This document shows, piece after piece, positions 27,132-34,509 of a DNA stretch of 64,000 bases (within the stretch, counting starts at the first letter, position 1; every line of letters starts with the position of its first letter). This DNA is from Bradyrhizobium sp. CB3481 (GTDB lineage: Bacteria; Pseudomonadota; Alphaproteobacteria; Rhizobiales; Xanthobacteraceae). Both the position numbers and the translations under genes were made by a program. The DNA lies in assembly GCF_029714305.1 (NCBI RefSeq), contig NZ_CP121647.1, positions 6,716,501 through 6,780,500 of the forward strand, read 5' to 3'. The notes under the pieces were generated by a model. It did not search any database. It worked only from the letters and a program-made list of their open reading frames with translations, and was not told the origin of the DNA.

Positions 27132-27797
27132 ATGCCGATGGCCGGAAAAGGCATGCTGCTGACGTCGATGAACATCGATGCGGCACATGAGGCCGAGTTC
27201 AATCGCTGGTACGACCGCGAGCATCTCGAAGAGCGCGTCGCCATCGACGGCTTCCTCGAAGCTCGCCGCTATGTCGCCCATGACGGCAACCCGAAATACC
27301 TCAGCCTCTACTCCACCGAAACGTTCGAGGTGCTGGACAGCCCGGCCTATCGCACGGCGCTGGCGAACCAGACGGCGTGGTCAAAGACCAACATCGCCCG
27401 CTTCCAGAATATGATTCGCGCGGTGGCGCGCATCACGGTGAGCCGCGGCACCGGCCGCGGCGCGGCGCTCGGCATTGTGCGGCTGCGTCCACCTGATGGC
27501 GGCGAGGACAAGTTGCGCGGGGCGCTCAGCGAGCAACTTGATCCCGTCAAGCTCGACGGCATCATCTCCATGCACCTGATCGAGAGCGATCCGGCGCTTT
27601 CGAAGCCGATCACCGATGATCCATCGGCTCCCAATCCCGGCGCCGGCGACTGGTTCGCGCTGATCGACGCGACCGATATCGGCGCGGTGCCGGCAGCCAT
27701 GCTACGGTTTTCCGGAAATATCGCATTGAAGCCGCTGCTTATCTCGAGCGGAATTTATCGTCTGATGTGGGATATTGCGAAGAGCGATATCGGCTAG
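27132..27797 (+). CDS. Ferredoxin-fold protein of the DUF4286/EthD type
   Basis: A 221-residue soluble protein built from two similar halves. The opening GKGMLLTSMNIDAAHEAEFNRWYDREHLEERV is typical of dimeric alpha/beta-barrel (EthD/DUF4286-like) proteins, with the conserved W-Y-x-x-E-H. The second half starts near residue 113 (RGAALGIVRLRPPDGGE). No catalytic function can be assigned. It lies eleven bases downstream of the S33 hydrolase, so it is probably the last gene of the pqq transcript. Its stop overlaps the convergent acyltransferase stop by four bases. Confidence 0.65.
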   Translation: MPMAGKGMLLTSMNIDAAHEAEFNRWYDREHLEERVAIDGFLEARRYVAHDGNPKYLSLYSTETFEVLDSPAYRTALANQTAWSKTNIARFQNMIRAVARITVSRGTGRGAALGIVRLRPPDGGEDKLRGALSEQLDPVKLDGIISMHLIESDPALSKPITDDPSAPNPGAGDWFALIDATDIGAVPAAMLRFSGNIALKPLLISSGIYRLMWDIAKSDIG

Positions 27798-28897
27798 GCG
27801 CCCTCACCGCTGCCGACCGGCGCGGACGGCTTGAGCGGCCAGCCGAACCGGCTGGCGCGGCCCGACAGGAAATCCCTCGCCCAGCGCTGCGCCGGCCGTT
27901 CGACATAGCGCCACACGATCCAGGCAAGCAGCGTCATGCCAATGGCGATCGCAATCACCATGGCCACCGGGTTGGCCGATGCGTGGGTGAACAGCACGTA
28001 GCCGAACTGCATGTGCAGGAGATAGAGCGGATAGGTCAGGCCGCCGGCCGCCAGCACGAACGCCGGCGGCAGCGGAACGTGACGAATTCGCGTTGCCACA
28101 AAAATGACGGCGATCGAGATAAGGCAGATCGCCGCCACCGTCCATGCCTCGAATACGCCGCCGGTATGCGGCGCCAGCTTCACCGCCTTTTGGATGGATT
28201 GAAACACGGCCGTGCCGATCGACAGCGCCAGAAGGCCGTACAGCATACGGCCGCGGCGTCCGCGGTAGAATTGATAGATCAGGAGCCCGACGGCAAAGAA
28301 GCCGCTGTCGTCGGTCAAGAACAGCTTTTCGACGAGCGGCGAGTTAACGCTCAGCTTGTTGGCGAAGGTGATGCCAAGGCCACCCAGAATAATCGCATCT
28401 ATCCGGCGCGGAAACAGTCCAGCCGCGATCAGGAGCGCGATCCAGGCATAGAACATCACTTCGATCACCAACGACCAGTAGGACGTATCCATGTAGGGCT
28501 GGCCGAGCGCAGGCGCTGCGATGAACAGATTGGCGAGCCATTGCTTCAAGCTCGTATCGAAGTGCGGCGCCCCCAGAAACGCGATCGCAATGAATGTGAG
28601 CGTCATGCAAAAGACAAAGGTGGGATAAATGCGGCTGAAACGGGCGATGGCAAAGCCGGTTGCCGTGCGACCCTCGGCCGAATAGGCGATCACGAAGCCA
28701 GAGATAACAAAGAAGGCAGGTACGCCGAGATAGCCGTATTTGGCAACCGGTGCTAGCCAGGGCAACGCCACCTGCGGCACGCCATGCGAGGCCGGGCCCC
28801 AGAAACCAAAATGATAGAGAAGGACGCCAAACACGGCCGCAAGGCGGAGCAGATCGAGCGCTTCCACGCGCGACGTTCGATGCGCTTCTGGCGGCAT
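27794..28897 (-). CDS. Membrane acyltransferase (OafA/YrhL, acyltransferase 3 family)
   Basis: A 367-residue membrane protein with about ten hydrophobic helices. The family signature is at the start: RVEALDLLRLAAVFGVLLYHFGF, including the conserved R and the catalytic-type His. YLGVPAFFVISGFVIAYS follows as the second conserved block. Relatives move acetyl or other acyl groups onto sugars of lipopolysaccharide, Nod factors, peptidoglycan or exopolysaccharide. No polysaccharide genes are adjacent, so the acceptor is unknown. Confidence 0.88.
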   Translation of the reverse strand: MPPEAHRTSRVEALDLLRLAAVFGVLLYHFGFWGPASHGVPQVALPWLAPVAKYGYLGVPAFFVISGFVIAYSAEGRTATGFAIARFSRIYPTFVFCMTLTFIAIAFLGAPHFDTSLKQWLANLFIAAPALGQPYMDTSYWSLVIEVMFYAWIALLIAAGLFPRRIDAIILGGLGITFANKLSVNSPLVEKLFLTDDSGFFAVGLLIYQFYRGRRGRMLYGLLALSIGTAVFQSIQKAVKLAPHTGGVFEAWTVAAICLISIAVIFVATRIRHVPLPPAFVLAAGGLTYPLYLLHMQFGYVLFTHASANPVAMVIAIAIGMTLLAWIVWRYVERPAQRWARDFLSGRASRFGWPLKPSAPVGSGEGA

Positions 28898-29069
28898 GGG
28901 CTGAGGTGTTCCTGCACGGGAACTGCAATTGCGGCAACGTATCGGTGACGGGTAAAGGCGCGATTAACGAATGCCTAACACTCGGGCTCCGCGCGACAAG
29001 CAACCGTTGACCCTACACCGCGCGAAACTTGCCAAGCTTGGCATGCCTACCCTGCTCGCATTCATACCA

Positions 29070-29094
29070 GGAACGGATTACCGCGCCTGCCGTT
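29070..29094 (+). promoter_or_regulatory. EcfG (general stress) type promoter for the MFS gene
   Basis: GGAAC at 29070-29074 and CGTT at 29091-29094 are separated by 16 bases. This is an exact match to the alphaproteobacterial EcfG promoter consensus GGAAC-N16/17-CGTT. It is in the correct orientation, in non-coding DNA, 85 bases before the ATG of the MFS transporter gene at 29180. Confidence 0.65.
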
Positions 29095-29179
29095 TGGCTG
29101 AAGACGCGGAAATCGCCACGTCCGGCAATCGACGATCACAACACGAACGGCCGGAGACTTCTCGAAAGAGCAGGCCACC

Positions 29180-30370
29180 ATGTCCGCAACTCGTCTCACG
29201 ACCGGATCCTCGCCCGCCTTCACCTTCGTGCTGACGATGGGGATCGTGAACCTGTTCGGCGATATGACATACGAGGGCGGCGGAGCAATCAACGGCCAAT
29301 TCATGGCCTCATTGGGAGCCAGCGCAGCCATCGTCAGCATCACGGCGGGTGTCGGCGAATTCCTGGGCTATGCGCTGCGCTCCGTCTCCGGCTACATCGC
29401 CGACCGAACGGGTCGATACTGGCTCGTCACTTTCATCGGTTACGCCATAAATCTGTTCGCCGTTCCCGCGATGGCGCTGGCTGGAAACTGGCAGATCGCA
29501 GCGTTGCTGATCCTCGCCGAGCGCATCGGCCGCGCACTGCGCAAGCCAACCGTCGAGGCCATGCTCTCCTATACGACAGGCAAGCATGGACGGGGTTGGG
29601 TATACGGCGTCAACACCGCGCTTGACGAGACCGGCGCGACGCTCGGTCCGCTCATCATCGCCCTCGTCCTGTTCTTTCGTGGCGACTACCGGAGCGGATA
29701 CGCGCTGCTGCTGATTTCGAGCGTGCTGGCGCTTGGCGCACTGATCGTCGCCCGCATCAACTTTCCGGTCCCGGAGCGGTTGGAAGAAGGACGAACGGCG
29801 CCCGCGCGGGAATTGGGCCGGTCATATTGGCTTTATATGGTGGCCGCCGCCTGCTTCGCGGCCGGACTGATGAGCTATGAGCTGATCGCCTATCACCTGG
29901 CCACGGCCAAGATCGTCACTGAGAACTGGATACCGGTCTTCCTGGCTTTCTCGACAGGTTGTGGCGTGATTGCCAGCCTTGTTCTCGGCAAGCTGTACGA
30001 TCGGGCCAGACTACCGACATTACTGTCGGCCGTCTTTCTGTCGGCGTTTTTCACGCCGTTTGCCTTCCTCGGCAATTACGCCGCGATTCTGTTCGGGATG
30101 GTGCTTTTGGGCATTGGCTACGCAACGCAGGACACGCTGCTGAAGGCCGTGGTCGCCAACGTTCTGCCTGAGGGAAAACGCAATCTGGCTTTCGGGCTCT
30201 TCTATGCCGGATATGGCGTCGGCTGGTTGATCGGCAGCACCGCGACGGGCCTGCTCTACGACCAGTCCCGATCTGCGCTCATTGCGTTTGCGGTCGCCGC
30301 CCAACTCGGTTCATTGCCGTTATTCGTAATTGCCAAACGGCATGAGCCTCGCTCGCACGAGGCGGCATAG
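29180..30370 (+). CDS. MFS transporter
   Basis: A 396-residue protein with about twelve membrane helices and an MFS fold; GYIADRTGRYWLV is the helix 2-3 loop (D-R-T-G-R), and the second half repeats the pattern at LGKLYDRARLPTLL. LSYTTGKHGRGWVYGVNTALDETGATLGP is a notable conserved interior loop. The substrate is unknown. The upstream non-coding region holds a perfect EcfG-type promoter, so expression under general stress or starvation is expected. Confidence 0.85.
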   Translation: MSATRLTTGSSPAFTFVLTMGIVNLFGDMTYEGGGAINGQFMASLGASAAIVSITAGVGEFLGYALRSVSGYIADRTGRYWLVTFIGYAINLFAVPAMALAGNWQIAALLILAERIGRALRKPTVEAMLSYTTGKHGRGWVYGVNTALDETGATLGPLIIALVLFFRGDYRSGYALLLISSVLALGALIVARINFPVPERLEEGRTAPARELGRSYWLYMVAAACFAAGLMSYELIAYHLATAKIVTENWIPVFLAFSTGCGVIASLVLGKLYDRARLPTLLSAVFLSAFFTPFAFLGNYAAILFGMVLLGIGYATQDTLLKAVVANVLPEGKRNLAFGLFYAGYGVGWLIGSTATGLLYDQSRSALIAFAVAAQLGSLPLFVIAKRHEPRSHEAA

Positions 30371-30380
30371 CGAAGCGAAA

Positions 30381-31103
30381 TTATCCGGGCGTGAATTGAC
30401 TGAGATCGGAGATGCCGATCGCCTTCTCAAGCTCCGCAACGCGATGGGCCATCTTTTCAAATCCATCCTCGCCGAAGAGCTGATGCTCCTTCTTCTCGAA
30501 ATCCTCCGCCATGGCGTCGTATTCATGGGGTGACACCACGTCCTTTAGAAGCGGGAAAAGATCCGTATCCTCTCTGGCGGCATGCGGCCGGTACATCCTG
30601 ACGAACGAATGAATGGAGCTTATCAGCTCCCGACGGTCGTCGCCGTCCTTGCGGCTGCCAGGCGCACGCTGGAGAATGACCTGGGTTACCCGTCGCCCGG
30701 CCTGGTGCTGTGCCTGAAGCGTATCGACCAGTTCGACCATCTTTCTTGCTTTTCGAAAGCGCGGAAACACCGCCTGCTCTTCCGATTTCTCGTGATAGTC
30801 TTCGATGAAGTCGCGCACGATCTCGGCCGCGTTGACGAGATGCGCGGGATCGAATTCCTGATTTGCGGCAAACCGTTCCAGGCCCGCTTCATAGACCAGC
30901 AACACGCGGTCGAGCACGCCATGTTCACGCATCAAATCTTCCGGCGGCGTGACTTTGGTCTCGGCTTCGCGTTCCTTTTCGTGTTCTTTGCGACGCTTAG
31001 CTGCCCTCGCGAAGGAAGCCGGCAGGATCAATCCGCTGGACGCGACTGCTCCGGCCGCGACTACCATCAGTTCTCGTCTTCCAGGAGAATAATTGCCAGT
31101 CAT
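30381..31103 (-). CDS. Exported hemerythrin-domain protein
   Basis: A 240-residue protein. The start SPGRRELMVVAAGAVASSGLIL is a twin-arginine-type signal, and a very charged segment (AKRRKEHEKEREAETK) follows it. The rest is a hemerythrin-like four-helix bundle with the His/Glu pattern MREHGVLDRVLL, DYHEKSEEQAVFPRF, QHQAGRRV and RPHAAREDTDLFPLL, enough to bind a di-iron centre. Such proteins sense or carry O2 or NO, or serve iron-sulphur repair. Tat export would place a folded, metal-loaded protein in the periplasm. It is convergent with the MFS gene. Confidence 0.85.
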   Translation of the reverse strand: MTGNYSPGRRELMVVAAGAVASSGLILPASFARAAKRRKEHEKEREAETKVTPPEDLMREHGVLDRVLLVYEAGLERFAANQEFDPAHLVNAAEIVRDFIEDYHEKSEEQAVFPRFRKARKMVELVDTLQAQHQAGRRVTQVILQRAPGSRKDGDDRRELISSIHSFVRMYRPHAAREDTDLFPLLKDVVSPHEYDAMAEDFEKKEHQLFGEDGFEKMAHRVAELEKAIGISDLSQFTPG

Positions 31104-31177
31104 GACGGAAAATCCGGTTAGGTCGCAAATAGGACCGCGCTGTTCACGTCGATACAGAGATCAACTCTTGCGCCAGG

Positions 31178-31219
31178 GTTCTGGATGCCTGGTGCTGGAT
31201 GCCAGGTTCTGAATGCCTC
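31178..31219. repeat. Three tandem 14-base repeats
   Basis: Three copies with an exact 14-base period start at 31178, 31192 and 31206: GTTCTGGATGCCTG, GTGCTGGATGCCAG and GTTCTGAATGCCTC. They lie in the intergenic DNA between the hemerythrin and chromate transporter genes, in the expected leader of the hemerythrin transcript. Confidence 0.75.
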
Positions 31220-31234
31220 GGGTTGACGAGGGCA

Positions 31235-31259
31235 AACACTTGGCGACATCGTCGGTTCC
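31235..31259 (-). promoter_or_regulatory. Probable EcfG-type promoter for the hemerythrin gene
   Basis: On the minus strand GGAAC (31259-31255) is followed after 16 bases by TGTT (31238-31235). It differs from the EcfG consensus only at the first base of the -10 element, which is the least conserved one. It points towards the hemerythrin gene, whose start is 132 bases downstream. Confidence 0.4.
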
Positions 31260-31315
31260 CGATACCGTCGGCCCACAACAGAGCCCCGATCACATGACGT
31301 TGACCAATGAAGTTT

Positions 31316-31348
31316 CAGGACCTCGTGAGCGGTCTGCGAGAGGTCCTG
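31316..31348 (+). promoter_or_regulatory. Hairpin over the chrA ribosome-binding site
   Basis: CAGGACCTC (31316-31324) is a perfect 9-base inverted match to GAGGTCCTG (31340-31348), with a 15-base loop. The ribosome site GAGAGG of chrA (31338-31343) lies partly inside the 3' arm, and the ATG follows four bases after the stem. In RNA the hairpin would hide the ribosome site; as DNA it could be an operator. Confidence 0.5.
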
Positions 31349-31352
31349 TCCA

Positions 31353-32552
31353 ATGAACGAAGAAAAACCCGCGGGCAATGTCGCTGAAGTTTTCTTCGCC
31401 TTCCTCAAACTGGGACTCACATCGTTTGGCGGGCCGATCGCGCATCTCGGTTACTTCAGAGCGGAATTCGTCGAACGCCGGAAATGGCTGAACGAAACCA
31501 GCTACGCCGACATCGTCGCGCTCTGCCAGTTCTTGCCGGGGCCGGCTTCCAGCCAGGTCGGTTTCACGCTCGGCATCCTGCGCGGCAACGGCCTGCTTGG
31601 CGGCGTGGCGGCGTGGTCCGCCTTTACCCTCCCCTCCGCCCTCATCATGTTCGCTTTTGCGCTCGGCGCGACCATCTTCAGCGGACCCTTCGGCGAAGGC
31701 GTGCTGCATGGCCTCAAGCTGGTCGCGGTCGCGGTGGTCGCGCAGGCGATCTGGGGGATGGCCCAGAGCCTGGTGCCGGACCGCGCGCGGGCTGCCATCG
31801 CGCTCGCCGCCGTTGCGATCGTGGTTTTCATCGGCGGGTCGTTCGGCCAGATCGGCGCTATCGCCCTCGGCGCCCTGGCCGGGCTCGTTCTATGCCGCGG
31901 TGACGGCCCGGCCGCGACCGGTCAGCTCGGCTTTTCGGTGTCGCATCGGCACGGCATCGCCGCGCTCGTGCTGTTCGCCGCTCTGTTCCTGATCACACCG
32001 CTGGTGGCGGCCAGGACCGGCTCCCAGGGGCTTGCGCTGTTCGATGCGTTCTATCGTTCCGGCGCGCTGGTGTTCGGCGGCGGCCACGTCGTGCTGCCGC
32101 TGCTGCAGGCGGAGGTCGTGACGCCGGGCTGGGTCAGCAATGCCGATTTCCTCGCCGGCTACGGCATGGCGCAGGCAGTCCCCGGGCCACTCTTCACCTT
32201 TGCGGCCTATCTCGGCGCCGTAGGCCCCGCTCCCAATGGTCTGGCCGGAGCGGTGATTGCACTCATCGCTTTGTCGCTGCCGGGGCTGTTGCTGGTCTAC
32301 GGCATGCTGCCGTTCTGGGATGCGCTGCGCCTGCGCCCGGCGGCCCAAGCCGCCATGCGCGGCACCAATGCCGCCGTCGTCGGCATTCTCGGCGCCGCGC
32401 TCTACAATCCGGTGTGGACCAGCGCCGTGCTCAGCCCGCGTGATTTCGCGGTGGCGCTGGCCGGTTTCCTGCTGCTGACGGTCTGGAAGCTGCCGCCATG
32501 GATCGTCGTCGTCCTGCTGGCCCTGGCCGGTGCCATCCTGCGGCTCGCCTGA
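31353..32552 (+). CDS. chrA: Chromate transporter (CHR family, long two-domain type)
   Basis: A 399-residue membrane protein with two homologous CHR domains. The first has FLKLGLTSFGGPIAHLGYF and LPGPASSQVGFTLG; the second repeats as YRSGALVFGGGHVVLPLLQ and AVPGPLFTFAAYLGA. This fused form of about 400 residues exports chromate in characterised bacteria. No chrB regulator is next to it, but the leader carries a hairpin that could control translation. The start is set by GAGAGG nine bases upstream of the ATG. Confidence 0.92.
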   Translation: MNEEKPAGNVAEVFFAFLKLGLTSFGGPIAHLGYFRAEFVERRKWLNETSYADIVALCQFLPGPASSQVGFTLGILRGNGLLGGVAAWSAFTLPSALIMFAFALGATIFSGPFGEGVLHGLKLVAVAVVAQAIWGMAQSLVPDRARAAIALAAVAIVVFIGGSFGQIGAIALGALAGLVLCRGDGPAATGQLGFSVSHRHGIAALVLFAALFLITPLVAARTGSQGLALFDAFYRSGALVFGGGHVVLPLLQAEVVTPGWVSNADFLAGYGMAQAVPGPLFTFAAYLGAVGPAPNGLAGAVIALIALSLPGLLLVYGMLPFWDALRLRPAAQAAMRGTNAAVVGILGAALYNPVWTSAVLSPRDFAVALAGFLLLTVWKLPPWIVVVLLALAGAILRLA

Positions 32553-32570
32553 GCACGGCGCCGAGAATGA

Positions 32571-33284
32571 CTAGGCAGACAGCACGGCCTCGGCGCCTCG
32601 CACCTCGTCCGCAAAGCCCCGCATCTCCGCGATCTCGTCGAACGGAGCGCGCTCGGTAACGAGGCCGTTGATCGGCTGCGAGGGGTCGGCATAGCCAAGT
32701 GAAATGCCGCAGAACACGATGTATTCGTCCGGCAGCTCAAGATGCGCGCGAACCGTCTTGTGCATCGCCGCCCAGGCCGCCTGCGGACAGGCCGAAAGGC
32801 CGCGCTCGTGGGCAAGCAGCAGGATCGATTGCAGGAACATGCCGACATCGGCCCACTGCCCCTGCTCCATGGTGCGGTCGATCGACAGGATCATGCCCAC
32901 AGGCGCGCCGTAGAAATCGAAATTCTTCGCAAACTGCATCAGCCGCGCCATCTTGTTGTCGCGCGATATGCCAATCGTTCCATAGAGATCCTCGGCGCAT
33001 TTAATCCGGCGACGGTTGTAAGGGTCCTTCAAATGGGGGGCGTAGATCTTGTACTCCGATCCCTCGGCGGCAGGATTGGCCGCGAGACTCTGCCGGACCG
33101 CGCTCCGCAGCCGGTCGAGGTCGGGGCCCGCCATCACGCTCAGCCGCCATGGCTGCATGTTGCTGCTCGACGGTGTACGCCGCGCGATCTCGATGATGCC
33201 ACGGATAAGGTCGACCGGAACGGATCGGCTCAGATACGCCCGCGCCGATCGGCGCTCGGAAATCGCCTGTGTCACAGTGGTCAT
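32571..33284 (-). CDS. Nitroreductase family FMN enzyme
   Basis: A 237-residue flavoenzyme. The N-terminal ISERRSARAYLSRSVPVDLIR and the FMN-binding ARRTPSSSNMQPWRL are the nitroreductase signatures, and AWAAMHKTVRAHLELPDEYIVFCGISLGYAD is the C-terminal conserved block. These enzymes reduce nitroaromatics, quinones or related electrophiles with NAD(P)H. It is transcribed divergently from a LysR regulator that most likely controls it. Confidence 0.9.
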   Translation of the reverse strand: MTTVTQAISERRSARAYLSRSVPVDLIRGIIEIARRTPSSSNMQPWRLSVMAGPDLDRLRSAVRQSLAANPAAEGSEYKIYAPHLKDPYNRRRIKCAEDLYGTIGISRDNKMARLMQFAKNFDFYGAPVGMILSIDRTMEQGQWADVGMFLQSILLLAHERGLSACPQAAWAAMHKTVRAHLELPDEYIVFCGISLGYADPSQPINGLVTERAPFDEIAEMRGFADEVRGAEAVLSA

Positions 33285-33336
33285 GAATGCAGCCTCGCGA
33301 AAGCTGTCGGCCGCATTGGCTTATTCTGGCTATTGC

Positions 33337-33375
33337 CGGATTAATATGGCATGCTTCCGATAACATAAATCCGGT
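33337..33375. promoter_or_regulatory. Candidate LysR operator between nitroreductase and LysR genes
   Basis: CCGGATT at 33337-33343 and AATCCGG at 33369-33375 form a perfect 7-base inverted repeat across 25 bases in the 97-base divergent intergenic region, ending 6 bases before the LysR start. The position fits an autoregulated LysR-type site, although the spacing is longer than a classic T-N11-A box. Confidence 0.4.
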
Positions 33376-33381
33376 GTTCGC

Positions 33382-34272
33382 ATGAATAAGGCCAGCTTTT
33401 CGGAAGCGGAGGCCTATCTCGCCGTCGTCGATCGCGGGGGCTTTGGCGCCGCCGCGCGCGAGCTCGGCGTCACCCAATCCACCATCAGCCGGCGCATCGC
33501 CGCGCTGGAGCAGCGCATCGGCAAGCGCCTCGTCGAGCGCACCACGCGCCGTGTCACCCCGACCGAGGCGGGCCTCGCATTCGCCAATGACTTGCGCGAC
33601 GTGCTGGCCCGGCTCGCGGACGCCGAGGGCCGCGTGCAAGCCGAAGGCTCGGAGGCGGAAGGATTGCTCCGCGTCACCATGCCGACAGCCTACGGCCGCA
33701 CCGCGGTGCTTCCGCACCTCGCCGTCCTTGCCAAGCGCCATCCGCGGCTGCGCTTCGAACTCGATCTATCGGATCGTTATGCCGACATTCTCGAGGAAGG
33801 ATATGACCTCGCCATCCGGATCGCCGAGCCGACGCAGTCCGGCCTGGTGTCCGAACGCATCGACCGCTTCACGCTGCACGTCTGCGCTTCGCCCGACTAT
33901 ATGGCGAAGCATCCTCCGATCGAACGACCGCAGAACCTTGCCGCGCATGCCTGTATTGTGCAGCGGACCTATGCGCCACGCAGCAAATGGCGCTTCGAAT
34001 GGTCGGGCGACCTGATCGAGATCGAAATCGCGCCGCGCATCATCGCCAGCGACATGATGGCAGTGCGATCGCTTGTGCTTGATGCAACGGGTGTCGCGAT
34101 ATTGCCGTCGTTCCTCGCGCGCGATGATCTCGCATCGGGCAGGCTCGTCGAAGTGCTCGGCGAGGCCGGCCTGCCCGCGATCAACGTCTACGCCAGCTTT
34201 CCGCATCACCGCGCCGGACTATCCAAGATCAGGGTGGCGGTCGAAGAGCTGCGGCGCGGTTTAATCAAATAA
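33382..34272 (+). CDS. LysR-family transcriptional regulator
   Basis: A 296-residue LysR regulator. The N-terminal winged helix has FGAAARELGVTQSTISRRIAALEQRIGKRLVERTTRRVTPTEAG, and an effector-binding domain follows from about residue 90 (GLLRVTMPTAYGRTAVLPHL). Its divergent neighbour is the nitroreductase gene, the presumed target. The opening LLRVTMPTAYGR and LQLSDR-like patterns resemble the CrgA/AaeR-type subgroup, whose ligands are often aromatic. Confidence 0.9.
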   Translation: MNKASFSEAEAYLAVVDRGGFGAAARELGVTQSTISRRIAALEQRIGKRLVERTTRRVTPTEAGLAFANDLRDVLARLADAEGRVQAEGSEAEGLLRVTMPTAYGRTAVLPHLAVLAKRHPRLRFELDLSDRYADILEEGYDLAIRIAEPTQSGLVSERIDRFTLHVCASPDYMAKHPPIERPQNLAAHACIVQRTYAPRSKWRFEWSGDLIEIEIAPRIIASDMMAVRSLVLDATGVAILPSFLARDDLASGRLVEVLGEAGLPAINVYASFPHHRAGLSKIRVAVEELRRGLIK

Positions 34273-34412
34273 TACGCATCTGGCTGCACCGCACATGCTG
34301 CACTGCCACATCGATAGCTGCGACACCAGGTTTCACGTCTCCATGCAATTGAAAACGGGAGATCGCGCAAAATTGCCTTTGTGCCTGATATGGAATGGCT
34401 CTAATAAGATAA

Positions 34413-34465
34413 GCCTATGATCCAATTCAAAAACCACAAGAACGCTCGCTAAGGCGTTCATAGGC
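34413..34465 (+). promoter_or_regulatory. Nested inverted repeats in the leader of the KOR operon
   Basis: GAACGC (34440-34445) pairs with GCGTTC (34454-34459), and directly outside it ATAGGC (34460-34465) pairs with GCCTAT (34413-34418). This gives a 12-base contiguous 3' arm matched by two separated 5' arms, 45 bases before the start of the operon. It may be a leader structure or operator; the arms are short, so chance is possible. Confidence 0.25.
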
Positions 34466-34509
34466 AAAATAAGGCCGCGTTGCGGTTATCGGCGCGGGAC
34501 AAGGTAGGA

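Noticed and set aside
34273..34509. FixK/FNR box or sigma-54 promoter before the KOR operon
   Set aside because: No TTGAT-N4-ATCAA type site and no GG-N10-GC pair with a suitable sequence could be seen, despite the attraction of low-oxygen control.
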